Below are positions 36,376 through 44,620 of a stretch of 64,000 nucleotides of DNA, one piece after another. Position 1 is the stretch's first letter. The number at the start of each line of letters is the position of its first letter. Made by a program: the position numbers and the translations under genes. A model generated the notes under the pieces. That model was given only the letters and a program-made list of their open reading frames with translations. It was not told the origin of the DNA and ran no database searches. This stretch comes from Pedobacter alluvionis. Lineage in GTDB: Bacteria; Bacteroidota; Bacteroidia; Sphingobacteriales; Sphingobacteriaceae. The stretch lies in assembly GCF_003664035.1 (NCBI RefSeq), contig NZ_RCCK01000010.1, positions 1,116,001 to 1,180,000 of the forward strand. Reading direction: 5' to 3'.

Positions 36376-36552
36376 ATGAAATCAACCAAAGAGAAAATTA
36401 CGGCATGTAGTTTCAACAACTTGCCAGGATTGAATCGGGGAACCTATAAGGGGGATTTTGCTAAAAACAGAAAAAACATTCGTAGAATCATTTCGACGAA
36501 AACGGATAAAAAGGCCGTGAATTTCGGGTGCATCTTCTCTGCGAGCGCGTAA
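36376..36552 (+). CDS. Possible small basic protein or gene remnant
   Basis: The frame runs from ATG to TAA and encodes 58 residues with a strongly basic middle (GDFAKNRKNIRRIISTKTDK). I do not recognise it. It may be a fragment of a lost gene, since the surrounding DNA is otherwise gene-free. Confidence 0.25.
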   Translation: MKSTKEKITACSFNNLPGLNRGTYKGDFAKNRKNIRRIISTKTDKKAVNFGCIFSASA

Positions 36553-36642
36553 TGTTCAATTAACGGGTATGGAGCAGTTTAGGACACTCTTGCTAATAAA
36601 ACTGGTCTGCAACGTTTCCACTTAAACTTTTTAAACTGAATT

Positions 36643-36675
36643 CTGGTTACGGGATCAGGAACATCCTGTAACCAG
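36643..36675. terminator. Hairpin CTGGTTAC...GTAACCAG
   Basis: CTGGTTACGGGAT pairs with ATCCTGTAACCAG with one mismatch across a short loop (CAGGAAC). No T-run follows on either strand, so it may be a structural or regulatory element and not a terminator. Confidence 0.35.
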
Positions 36676-36825
36676 AGAACGATATTCTTTTCACAAAGGA
36701 ATAGATATAACCGGCAAAAATGAAGTTTTCCAATTTGTTAGGGTTTGAGACTACACTTCATCCAAATATCGATCAAATCGAAATGATACCAGAATTTTGA
36801 AATCTGTCATCAAATTAAACAAGCT

Positions 36826-37380
36826 TTATTTTCCGTTATCCTTGTCTTGTACTGTCCAAACCAGGTCTTGCGTTTGGTACCCCAGATCATTTGCTTTTCT
36901 TAAATAATCAGCCTTTACTGCGTCTGGAATATATCTCGTCCGCGAAAGTATCCAAAGATAATCCAGGTTATTTCCGGCTACCAGGGCGTACTGGTAATCT
37001 TTGTCGATGTCAATTACATTGTAACCGGCGTAAAACGGACCGAAAAAGGAGACTTTTAACCTCGCTTCGTCATCACTTTTCACAAATTTGGCTTTTCCAA
37101 TACTTTGTTTCCATTTGTTTTTCACCATGTCATATCCCTTATTGTCGACCTTGATAGACCCGTCATCATTTTTAGAATAGGTAGCAGTCACATTCTTCAG
37201 GTTTTTTTCGAACTTGAAATCCATTCTGGCAATTTCGTACCAGGTACCCAGGTATTTATCCTTATTAAATGGCTTAACTGCTGATGCCCCTTTAGGGATT
37301 GAAACCTTACAGCTTGCATAGGCAGCCGCTATGATCGCTAGTGTTGCTAACAAAAGCGTATTCTTGTATTTTGTTGTCAT
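36826..37380 (-). CDS. Blc-type lipocalin lipoprotein
   Basis: The 184-residue protein has a lipoprotein signal (AYASC, Cys near residue 24) and the bacterial lipocalin signatures: YLGTWYEIARMDFKFEKNL near residue 44, a beta-barrel core and YLWILSRTRYIPD near 145. Bacterial lipocalins bind lysophospholipids or fatty acids at the outer membrane. The 3' end of this gene is duplicated at 28910-28995, on the other side of the T9SS island. Confidence 0.93.
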   Translation of the reverse strand: MTTKYKNTLLLATLAIIAAAYASCKVSIPKGASAVKPFNKDKYLGTWYEIARMDFKFEKNLKNVTATYSKNDDGSIKVDNKGYDMVKNKWKQSIGKAKFVKSDDEARLKVSFFGPFYAGYNVIDIDKDYQYALVAGNNLDYLWILSRTRYIPDAVKADYLRKANDLGYQTQDLVWTVQDKDNGK

Positions 37381-37668
37381 TATGGTGATTTAAATAACTG
37401 CAACAATGGGGAGGCACAAATGTTTGGGTCTTCAGATAAGATTGAGATTTATTCCGGTTTTGGTAAGCTTTTTGAGCGTGGGCATTTTTGACTGCAATAG
37501 ATAACATGTTCTCAGTTCTTCGCTCATTTTGCACGCCACACAAACGGGCGTTACAGATTGGAAATGTTTTATGGCGTACCAGTACAATCGGTTGGCTATT
37601 CCAAGCGACCTGAAAGAGGGTGTCTGGTAAACGATCATTTAACCGTTTTTTTTAAAAGAACCTAAATG

Positions 37669-37703
37669 AAAAGGGTTGCCCTTTTTTGGAGCAACCCTTT
37701 TTA
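37669..37703 (-). terminator. Terminator of the first tRNA pair
   Basis: AAAAGGGTTGC and GCAACCCTTTTT form a strong stem around a short loop, 23 bases beyond the 3' end of tRNA-Leu on the minus strand. The flanking A and T runs allow function in both directions. Confidence 0.8.
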
Positions 37704-37725
37704 TAATATGGGATAATCCCATCCG

Positions 37726-37809
37726 TACTCGGGGCGGGAATCGAACCCGCACGCCTTTGAAAGCACAGGATTTTAAGTCCTGCGTGTCTACCAGTTCCAC
37801 CACCCGAGC
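37726..37809 (-). tRNA. tRNA-Leu(UAA), copy 1
   Basis: The 84-nt gene has a long variable arm (class II), anticodon loop CTTAAAA with anticodon TAA, T-loop GGTTCGATTCC and acceptor stem GCTCGGG/CCCGAGT, which gives a G-U first pair. CCA is not encoded. It follows tRNA-Gly on the minus strand. Confidence 0.93.
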
Positions 37810-37880
37810 ATTAGCCTGTTCCGAAATCCTTCGGTAGGTTAACTTTAAAATAAATGCCTTCTGGTAGGAAGGCATTTTAG

Positions 37881-37953
<73 letters not shown>

Positions 37954-38150
37954 AAATTAATACATCTGTTGTATTCCTTTGGGGTTGCAAATATAGGAAT
38001 TAAACTTTTTGAATCAAAAAAATAAAATAAATTTTTAAAATAAAATTGTTAGTGCTTCAAAATCAATGAAATAAAAATAAAGTCTTAGCAAGGTGGATCA
38101 CAACTTTAAACCTTCGCAATTCCAAATTTTTTGCTTAATCCCTTAAACAA

Positions 38151-38178
38151 AAAAACCTTTCATTTCTGAAAGGTTTTC
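38151..38178 (-). terminator. Terminator of the second tRNA pair
   Basis: On the minus strand AAAACCTTTC-agaaat-GAAAGGTTTT is followed by TTTTTG, a classical intrinsic terminator 19 bases beyond tRNA-Leu copy 2. It separates the two tandem tRNA pairs into two units. Confidence 0.85.
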
Positions 38179-38196
38179 GTTCGATTTTTTTGTGTG

Positions 38197-38280
38197 TACT
38201 CGGGGCGGGAATCGAACCCGCACGCCTTTGAAAGCACAGGATTTTAAGTCCTGCGTGTCTACCAGTTCCACCACCCGAGC
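38197..38280 (-). tRNA. tRNA-Leu(UAA), copy 2
   Basis: The 84-nt sequence is identical to the copy at 37726-37809, with the same TAA anticodon and long variable arm. It lies 471 bases from the first copy, so the pair arose by tandem duplication. Confidence 0.93.
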
Positions 38281-38352
38281 ATTAGCCGCTGCCGATCTCC
38301 ATCGGCTTGGTTAACTTTAAAATAAATGCCTTCTGGTAGGAAGGCATTTTGG

Positions 38353-38425
<73 letters not shown>

Positions 38426-38519
38426 ATTTACAAAACTGATGTTGTTGTTTCGTTTTGGTGATGCAAATATAGGCAGATTTATATTTCTGTCAAGAGATTT
38501 CTTGTTAAAAATTTAATAT

Positions 38520-39008
38520 TTAATTTAAATTGCTGGCTTTCAGTACCAGTAAAATTAAATCAGTTTCAAAACCTTTTGCCTGAAGGTAGCTCATCAGCTT
38601 ATTTTTCCGTTTGAACGCATCATTTTCAGCCAGACTTTCTGCTTTTTTAACCGCTAATTTTTCTATCGTTTGCAAATAATCATCTTCATCGATACTGTAA
38701 ATTGCTTTTTGTAAAATTTTATCAGGAACGCCTTTCAATTTTAAACCCTGTTTAATTTTAACCCGGCCCCAATGTTTAATGTTGAATTTGCCCGATGCAT
38801 AACTTTTGGCAAACCTTTCTTCATTCAAAAAATTATTGATGATCAGGTCCGTAATAATTTCTTCCAGTTCATCTCCCCGCATGCCCCATTCTACCAATTT
38901 GTACCGCACCTCTTTTTGTGAACGTTCCTGGTAAACGCAAAAACTTTCGGCTTTGGCCAAAGCTTGTTTTTTATCTAATAATACTGCCTCTTGTTTACCG
39001 CTTTTCAT
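38520..39008 (-). CDS. recX: RecX-family regulatory protein
   Basis: The 162-residue, basic, all-helical protein has the RecX three-helix repeat pattern: AESFCVYQERSQKEVRYKL near residue 15, LNEERFAKSYASGKFNIKHWG near 57 and a third weaker repeat. RecX binds RecA filaments and limits recombinase activity. No recA gene is nearby; the gene is divergent from murF-alr with a 61-bp shared promoter region. Confidence 0.88.
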   Translation of the reverse strand: MKSGKQEAVLLDKKQALAKAESFCVYQERSQKEVRYKLVEWGMRGDELEEIITDLIINNFLNEERFAKSYASGKFNIKHWGRVKIKQGLKLKGVPDKILQKAIYSIDEDDYLQTIEKLAVKKAESLAENDAFKRKNKLMSYLQAKGFETDLILLVLKASNLN

Positions 39009-39069
39009 AATTAATTACTGAAATTCGTAAAAATAAAAGCGATTACCGTATTTTTCTGAATATAATACA

Positions 39070-41529
39070 ATGCAAAATCCAATATATACCGTTTCCAAAA
39101 TAGCCGAAATTTTAAATGCCGCTCCCAAATTAGTTGATGGCGAGGCGATTATTCGTTACCTGATAATTGATAGCCGTTCCGTTTTAGTGCCAGAAAATTC
39201 TATGTTTTTTGCCTTGTCTTCACACCGCGATGGACATGAATTTATTAAAGATGCCTATGCAAAAGAAATCAGAAATTTTGTAATTACCGAAGCGAAATAC
39301 ATTAACGAATATCCAGACTGCAATTTTTTATTGGTACATGATGCCCTGGAAGCGCTACAAAAATTAAGTGCTTATCATCGGAATCAATTTGATTTAAAAA
39401 CAATAGGTATTACGGGCAGCAACGGGAAAACTATTGTTAAAGAATGGTTATATCAGCTTTTGGCAACCGACTTTAATATTGTTAAAAGTCCGAAAAGTTA
39501 TAATTCGCAAATTGGCGTACCGCTTTCGGTTTGGCAGATTGAGGCTGATGATACCTTAGGCATTTTTGAAGCTGGTATTTCTGCGGTTAACGAGATGCAG
39601 CATTTAGCCGAAATTATCCGTCCTGAAATCGGAATCTTAACCAATATCGGAGAAGCACATGCTGAAGGATTCGGTTCTAAAAAAGAAAAACTCACAGAGA
39701 AACTGAAGCTCTTTGCAGCATCTGAACTATTTATTTACTCGCCTGAATACGTAACCGAAGTACGTGCAAAAGATTTGCCCGGTAAGAAAAAGTTTAGCTG
39801 GAGCAGCAAGCAGCCTGCTGACCTGCAGATTACTACTGTTGAACCCATTGAAGGGAATTGCTATTTAAGGGCCATTTATCAGAATACGGAAATAGAGTGT
39901 ATGCTGCCTTTTAAAGATAAAGCTTCGATAGAAAATGGCATGATCTGCTGGGCAACTTTATTGGCTTTAGGTTATACTCCTGAACAGGCCGATCTTCGTT
40001 TGGAGAAACTGAGCCATGTAAGCATGCGTCTTGAACTAAAAAACGGAATCAATCAGTGTTCCATTATTGATGATTCTTACAGTGCTGATATTTCTTCATT
40101 GGCCATAGCGCTGGATTTTTTAAATCAACAGAACCAGCATCCCAAGAAAACCGTTATCCTTTCCGAATTATTTGAAACCGGAAGGGAAGATCTTGATTTA
40201 TATACCGAAATAGCCGGATTGCTCTCGCAGAAAAAGGTAAACAGGTTAATTGGTATCGGAACACATATTTCGCGTTATGCCGATCTTTTTAATTTCGAAA
40301 CCCAGTTTTTTGAGGATACCAATGCTTTTGTGGAGGCTTTTCCGGGTTTACAGTTTAACCACGAAACCATATTGGTAAAAGGAGCCAGGCGCTTTGAATT
40401 TGGACGCATCAGTAAACTGCTCACCCAAAAGATACACGATACGGTTTTAGAAATCGACCTGAATGCCATGGTAGGCAACCTGCAGTTTTACCGTTCCAAA
40501 ATTAAGCCTGGTGTTAAAATAATGGCCATGGTAAAAGCTTTTTCCTATGGAAGCGGAAGTTTCGAAATCGCCAATTTATTGCAGTTCCATAAAGTAGATT
40601 ATCTGGCGGTAGCCTATGCCGATGAAGGTATTGCTTTGAGGAAAGCCGGAATTACGTTGCCCATTATGGTGATGAGTCCTGAAGAATCTGCTTTTGAAGC
40701 GATTATCAAACACAGGCTCGAACCTGAAATTTATAGTGTTGAGATTCTGAACAGCTTTTTAAATGCGCTATCCGATTATGATTTCGATTATCCGATCCAC
40801 ATTAAAATAGATAGTGGCATGCACCGCTTAGGTTTCGATCAGACTGAAACGGATACCTTATCGGATCTGTTAAAGGATTCGGCAAAGGTAAAAGTGCAGA
40901 GTATTTTTTCTCACTTAGTGGCTAGTGATGCTGCGGAGCATGATGGATTTACACAACAACAGATTGAAAGGTTTAAAACTATCGCTAATCAGTTGATAAA
41001 TGTTTTAGGTTATAAACCGCTGCTTCATATATCCAATACTTCTGGTATTTCACGCTGGCCTGAAGCGCAGATGGATATGGTTCGTTTAGGGATTGGTTTA
41101 TATGGTTTCGATTCTGCTTTGGCCAATAACCGTGGTTTACAGACGGTAATGGTGCTTAAAACTACCGTTACCCAGGTAAAAACTTTAGAAGCAGGCGAAA
41201 CCGTAGGTTACAGCCGAAAAGGTATGATGCAAAATGGCGGAAAAATTGCCACTGTAAAAATCGGTTACGCAGATGGCTACACCAGGTATTTTGGCAATGG
41301 CGTAGGTAAAATGCTGGTTAATGGCTATTTAGTGCCAGTAATAGGCTCAATCTGCATGGATATGACCATGTTGGATGTTTCAGGGATTGACGTTAAACCC
41401 GGCGACGAAGCCATCGTATTTAATCAGGAGCATACCATTATGCAGCTCGCCAAAGATATCAATACCATTCCTTATGAAATTTTAACCAATATCTCGCAAA
41501 GGGTTAAAAGGGTTTATTTTTATGAGTAA
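39070..41529 (+). CDS. murF-alr: Fused UDP-MurNAc-tripeptide:D-Ala-D-Ala ligase and alanine racemase
   Basis: The 819-residue protein joins two cell-wall enzymes. Residues 1 to about 450 are MurF: ATP loop GITGSNGKTIVKEW near 115, NIGEAHAEGFG near 194 and a DDSYSADISSL-like site near 336. Residues about 455-819 are alanine racemase: PLP Lys in AMVKAFSYGSG near 489, HLVASD near 616, GIGLYGFD near 675 and the catalytic Tyr in GYSRKGM near 715. The fusion is usual in Bacteroidota; one chain makes D-Ala and adds the D-Ala-D-Ala dipeptide to the precursor. Confidence 0.95.
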   Translation: MQNPIYTVSKIAEILNAAPKLVDGEAIIRYLIIDSRSVLVPENSMFFALSSHRDGHEFIKDAYAKEIRNFVITEAKYINEYPDCNFLLVHDALEALQKLSAYHRNQFDLKTIGITGSNGKTIVKEWLYQLLATDFNIVKSPKSYNSQIGVPLSVWQIEADDTLGIFEAGISAVNEMQHLAEIIRPEIGILTNIGEAHAEGFGSKKEKLTEKLKLFAASELFIYSPEYVTEVRAKDLPGKKKFSWSSKQPADLQITTVEPIEGNCYLRAIYQNTEIECMLPFKDKASIENGMICWATLLALGYTPEQADLRLEKLSHVSMRLELKNGINQCSIIDDSYSADISSLAIALDFLNQQNQHPKKTVILSELFETGREDLDLYTEIAGLLSQKKVNRLIGIGTHISRYADLFNFETQFFEDTNAFVEAFPGLQFNHETILVKGARRFEFGRISKLLTQKIHDTVLEIDLNAMVGNLQFYRSKIKPGVKIMAMVKAFSYGSGSFEIANLLQFHKVDYLAVAYADEGIALRKAGITLPIMVMSPEESAFEAIIKHRLEPEIYSVEILNSFLNALSDYDFDYPIHIKIDSGMHRLGFDQTETDTLSDLLKDSAKVKVQSIFSHLVASDAAEHDGFTQQQIERFKTIANQLINVLGYKPLLHISNTSGISRWPEAQMDMVRLGIGLYGFDSALANNRGLQTVMVLKTTVTQVKTLEAGETVGYSRKGMMQNGGKIATVKIGYADGYTRYFGNGVGKMLVNGYLVPVIGSICMDMTMLDVSGIDVKPGDEAIVFNQEHTIMQLAKDINTIPYEILTNISQRVKRVYFYE

Positions 41530-41616
41530 GAGCTATGCTAAATTGTTTAATTGATATATTGTTGGCTGTATAGCGTTAACAATTGAGCAATTAAACAATT
41601 CTAACCATATTTTTCC

Positions 41617-41624
41617 TAATTTTG
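41617..41624 (+). promoter_or_regulatory. -7 box immediately before the DUF502 gene
   Basis: TAATTTTG fits TAnnTTTG and ends four bases before the ATG at 41629, giving TAATTTTGCACCATG. The mRNA would be leaderless or nearly so. No clear TTG lies about 20 bases upstream. Confidence 0.5.
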
Positions 41625-41628
41625 CACC

Positions 41629-42219
41629 ATGAATAAAGTCGGGAAAGCTATTTTAAACTATCTGATTAAAGGTTTATTAATTGTTGTACCCATTGCCGTG
41701 AGTATTTTTATTGTGGTTTGGGCAGTTACAACAGTTGATAGCTGGTTGAATGTAAACAATATTTTAGGTGTAAATCCCAATACGGGCGAAAGCCGGAATA
41801 TCCCGGGTTTAGGTTTGCTGACGGTTTTAGCCCTTATTTTGCTGGCCGGTATTTTTGTAACCAATTTAGTAACCGAACCCATGTACAATTGGTTTCAGCG
41901 GATGATGCAACGGTTGCCATTACTTAACTTCATTTATTCATCCATAAAAGATTTAACAGAGGCTTTTGTTGGCGATGAAAAGAAATTTAACCACCCGGTA
42001 TTGGTAGAAGTGGAGGGCGGTTTGAAAAAGATTGGCTTTTTAACGCAGAATGATCTGCATAAACTCGATCTGCCTGATGAAGTAGCTGTTTACTTTCCAC
42101 TTTCTTATTCTTTTGCCGGCCAGCTTTGCATCGTAAAAAGAGATAAGGTTGCCGATTTAAATATGACTGCTGCTGACGCGATGAAATTGGTAGTAAGTGG
42201 TGGTGTAAGCGGACTTTAA
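41629..42219 (+). CDS. DUF502-family inner-membrane protein
   Basis: The 196-residue protein has two hydrophobic helices (about residues 13-35 and 60-82) and the DUF502 signatures LLNFIYSSIKDLTEAF near residue 100 and a C-terminal soluble part with VAVYFPLSYSFAGQ near 160. The function of the family is unknown; it is widespread and often near envelope genes. It lies 99 bases after murF-alr and has its own promoter box. Confidence 0.88.
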   Translation: MNKVGKAILNYLIKGLLIVVPIAVSIFIVVWAVTTVDSWLNVNNILGVNPNTGESRNIPGLGLLTVLALILLAGIFVTNLVTEPMYNWFQRMMQRLPLLNFIYSSIKDLTEAFVGDEKKFNHPVLVEVEGGLKKIGFLTQNDLHKLDLPDEVAVYFPLSYSFAGQLCIVKRDKVADLNMTAADAMKLVVSGGVSGL

Positions 42220-42228
42220 TCATTTCTA

Positions 42229-42322
42229 ATCTAGTCGTAGCGTCTCGCTACGAGACCGAATAATTCCATAAAGTTGAGATTAATACTTTTTATTGTCTTA
42301 GCGAGACGCTAAGGCCAGATTG
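42229..42322. repeat. Dispersed TCTCGCTACGAGAC repeat, copy 1
   Basis: A CGTAGCGTCTCGCTACG hairpin at the left and CTTAGCGAGACGCTAAG at the right flank an AT-rich centre, ending in GCCAGATTGG. Copy 2 at 42508-42595 is nearly identical along its whole length. Confidence 0.85.
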
Positions 42323-42507
42323 GAGATCGTTTCGTCGTTATATCTGATGACTGCCCGCGCACAATAGCCCTGATGGAAATGAAAATCCCTTTTGGGTACC
42401 TGTAATTGTTGGTATAGAATAATTCCCAAAAGGATTGGAATGTACAGCAGGACCGGAACCGCCCTATTGATTACAGGTATTAGCGCTACAAAAAGAAACG
42501 ACTTTAG

Positions 42508-42595
42508 CCCTAGTGTCTCGCTACGAGACTGAATAATTCTATAAATTGAGATTAATACTTTTTATTGTCTTAGCGAGACGCTAAGACCAGATTGG
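42508..42595. repeat. Dispersed TCTCGCTACGAGAC repeat, copy 2
   Basis: The centre GAGATTAATACTTTTTATTG and right hairpin CTTAGCGAGACGCTAAG match copy 1; only scattered bases differ. It is followed directly by copy 3 in the same direction. Confidence 0.85.
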
Positions 42596-42668
42596 TTGTA
42601 GCGTCTCGCTATGGCATGTCAATAATTTTATTTTTATAGTGTCTTAGCGAGACGCTAAGACTAGATTG
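42596..42668. repeat. Dispersed TCTCGCTACGAGAC repeat, copy 3 (diverged)
   Basis: It starts TTGTAGCGTCTCGCTA and ends CTTAGCGAGACGCTAAG-ACTAGATTG. The centre differs from copies 1 and 2 and resembles the 14907-14978 copy. A half element of the GTCATxCTGAG family (GATTCTTCGCTGCGCTCATAATGACA) follows to about 42706. Confidence 0.8.
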
Positions 42669-42704
42669 TTGGTTACAGATTCTTCGCTGCGCTCATAATG
42701 ACAA

Positions 42705-43199
42705 CTAAAAAATACTTTTAAAAGTAAGCATGCAGAATATAAAAATAATCAGGCCAAAAATCAGCCTCGAATAGTATTCTCTTATAAAAAGGCCACATAG
42801 TACCAGCATGTCATCATCAACATTGGTATGGATCAATCCATTTCCTGTTGATGCATTAAACAGGATCTGTTTGTCTTTATGGTTGTTTAAAGACCACCGA
42901 CTTAACCAGCTGTTTTGATAACTCCAATCGAAATTTTCGCCGGAAGCAAACACTATCCTGGCTTTAAAACCAAGCCAGTCGTAAGTAATTAAGGCTAAAA
43001 CCTTATTCTGGTTGTCTAGGATTTTAGTTTCTGGTTTAGAAAACCCTTCACTTTTCAACAGGTAAATGCCTGCCTGAGTAGTGGCTATTGCCGTATTTTT
43101 CCAGGAACCAAAATTGATTGAAAATTTTAAATAGCCATTGTTCATTACCTGATAATTACTATCAAATAAACCTTTTCTCCAATTTAATATCTGTTCCAT
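42705..43199 (-). CDS. Unrecognised C-terminally membrane-anchored protein, twin B
   Basis: The 164-residue protein is a paralogue of the gene just upstream. Both have an N-terminal NW motif, repeated Trp residues, a TKxxDxxNxVxAxIxYD strand near residue 60, SGExxxW near 88, a KDxxIxxN block and a Cys/Gly hydrophobic GLFIRxY stretch leading to a C-terminal membrane helix. The Trp-rich beta pattern with a C-terminal hydrophobic helix recalls the tubby-like/scramblase fold; this is a guess from pattern, not a family match. Confidence 0.72.
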   Translation of the reverse strand: MEQILNWRKGLFDSNYQVMNNGYLKFSINFGSWKNTAIATTQAGIYLLKSEGFSKPETKILDNQNKVLALITYDWLGFKARIVFASGENFDWSYQNSWLSRWSLNNHKDKQILFNASTGNGLIHTNVDDDMLVLCGLFIREYYSRLIFGLIIFIFCMLTFKSIF

Positions 43200-43226
43200 C
43201 TCACAAAAGGGCTAAGTTTTTACTAT

Positions 43227-43727
43227 TTATGGGCGAAGTGTTGTTATTGTGATGATCGGTATAAAACATGCAATAACTAAAATGGCCTGTTTGTTATAGA
43301 TCTGCTTAATAAACAGACCTGCTATGATTAGTAGTTCATTATCCGTATCAGACGATAATGTACCACTGTTGCTGCTGGAGTTATACATAATATGCTCATC
43401 CTTATAATTGCTTACCGTCCATTGCGAACCCCATAAACTTTTTGATTTCCATTCATACTGCTCACCGGATTTTAAGCTGATTACCGCTTTTGACTTCCAG
43501 GTATCATAATTAATCACCGCAACTACTTCATTTGTTTTTCTATCGATTACCTTTGTTCTCGATTGCCAGAAACCTTCGTTTACAAATTGATAGTTTTTAT
43601 CTTCAAAAATGCTTTCTGCATCGCTTCTCCAGCTGCTAAAAGAAATCATACCTTTTTGAACACCATCTGCAAAAAGCTGAAAGTTTCCGTTAAGCCAATT
43701 ACTTTTCCAATTGATAAATTTCGACAT
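43227..43727 (-). CDS. Unrecognised C-terminally membrane-anchored protein, twin A
   Basis: The 166-residue protein begins MSKFINWKSNW and shows the same order of blocks as its twin: ISFSSWRSDAE, TKVIDRKTNEVVAVINYD, KSGEQYEWKSKSLWGSQW, YKDEHIMYNSSSNSG, ELLIIAGLFIKQ and a C-terminal helix near 145-162. It is 27 bases upstream of the twin, so the two form a tandem-duplicated pair likely transcribed together. No function is known to me. Confidence 0.74.
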   Translation of the reverse strand: MSKFINWKSNWLNGNFQLFADGVQKGMISFSSWRSDAESIFEDKNYQFVNEGFWQSRTKVIDRKTNEVVAVINYDTWKSKAVISLKSGEQYEWKSKSLWGSQWTVSNYKDEHIMYNSSSNSGTLSSDTDNELLIIAGLFIKQIYNKQAILVIACFIPIITITTLRP

Positions 43728-43790
43728 ATTAATTGCGTTTTATTTTAGATAGCAGTGTTCTTCAGTTGTTACAATAAATGAAGACATAAA

Positions 43791-43819
43791 AAAAGTGCTT
43801 ATTGTTTGTAAGCACTTTT
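43791..43819 (-). terminator. Terminator of the symporter/LOG-protein unit
   Basis: AAAAGTGCTT and AAGCACTTTT form a perfect stem around a 9-base loop. On the minus strand the stem is followed by a T-run. It lies about 77 bases beyond the stop at 43896. Confidence 0.8.
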
Positions 43820-43895
43820 CAGTTATCAATTATCAGTTTGCAATTTTCAGTTAGCCATACTAATGAACCAATGGCTAATGAACCATTAAACCAAC

Positions 43896-44603
43896 CTAAA
43901 AATTCGGTTTAAGTACATATTTATCGTAGAAACGGAAAATATGCTCTGCAGCTTCTTCTGCTGTATCTACCAACCTGAAAAGGTTTAAATCTTCTTCGTG
44001 GATATTGTGTTCCTTCTGCAGCATGGTTCCTTTAATCCAGTCAATTAATCCACCCCAATAATCAACGCCAACTAATACGATAGGGAAACGGGCGATTTTG
44101 CCGGTTTGGATTAGGGTTAAGGCTTCAAATAACTCATCCATGGTGCCAAAACCACCTGGTAATACGACAAAACCCTGGCTATATTTCATGAACATCACTT
44201 TGCGCACAAAGAAATAATCAAACTCCAGTAATTTATTATGATCGATATATTTATTGTGGAACTGCTCAAAAGGCAACTCAATGTTTAAACCTACCGATTT
44301 TCCACCGTTGGTATGCGCACCCTTGTTACCCGCTTCCATAATACCTGGGCCACCGCCGGTAATTACACCATAACCTCTATCGGTTAATAACTTACCGCAC
44401 TGCTCGGCCAATTGGTAATATCGATGCGTTTGAGCGGTACGCGCTGAACCGTAAATGGTAACACATGGGCCAATTTTAGCCAGTTTCTCAAAGCCATCTA
44501 CAAATTCGGCCATGATTTTAAAAATTTGCCAGGAATCTGTTACTTTAATTTCCTGCCAGTCTTTGTTTTCGAAAGCACTTCTAATTTTTTCTTCACTCGT
44601 CAT
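43896..44603 (-). CDS. LOG-family (TIGR00730) nucleotide-processing protein
   Basis: The 235-residue Rossmann-like protein has the family motifs GGGPGIMEAGNKGA near residue 82 and PGGFGTMDELFEALTL near 146. Such proteins were once called lysine decarboxylases; characterised members are phosphoribohydrolases acting on cytokinin-type or other nucleoside 5'-monophosphates. It starts 17 bases after the symporter gene and is probably co-transcribed with it. Confidence 0.9.
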   Translation of the reverse strand: MTSEEKIRSAFENKDWQEIKVTDSWQIFKIMAEFVDGFEKLAKIGPCVTIYGSARTAQTHRYYQLAEQCGKLLTDRGYGVITGGGPGIMEAGNKGAHTNGGKSVGLNIELPFEQFHNKYIDHNKLLEFDYFFVRKVMFMKYSQGFVVLPGGFGTMDELFEALTLIQTGKIARFPIVLVGVDYWGGLIDWIKGTMLQKEHNIHEEDLNLFRLVDTAEEAAEHIFRFYDKYVLKPNF

Positions 44604-44620
44604 ATACTGTTATTCTAATA

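Larger units (their letters stand above)
35906..36825. other. Long AT-rich gap upstream of the protease island
   Basis: These 920 bases hold no recognised gene. The part next to 35905 should contain the island promoter. A 58-codon frame (36376-36552) and a hairpin (36643-36675) are listed separately. The rest looks like decayed sequence between the island and the lipocalin gene. Confidence 0.5.

Noticed and set aside
37307..37638. Two overlapping minus-strand frames upstream of the lipocalin
   Set aside because: They overlap each other and the lipocalin start, share no motif with known proteins and are read as chance frames.
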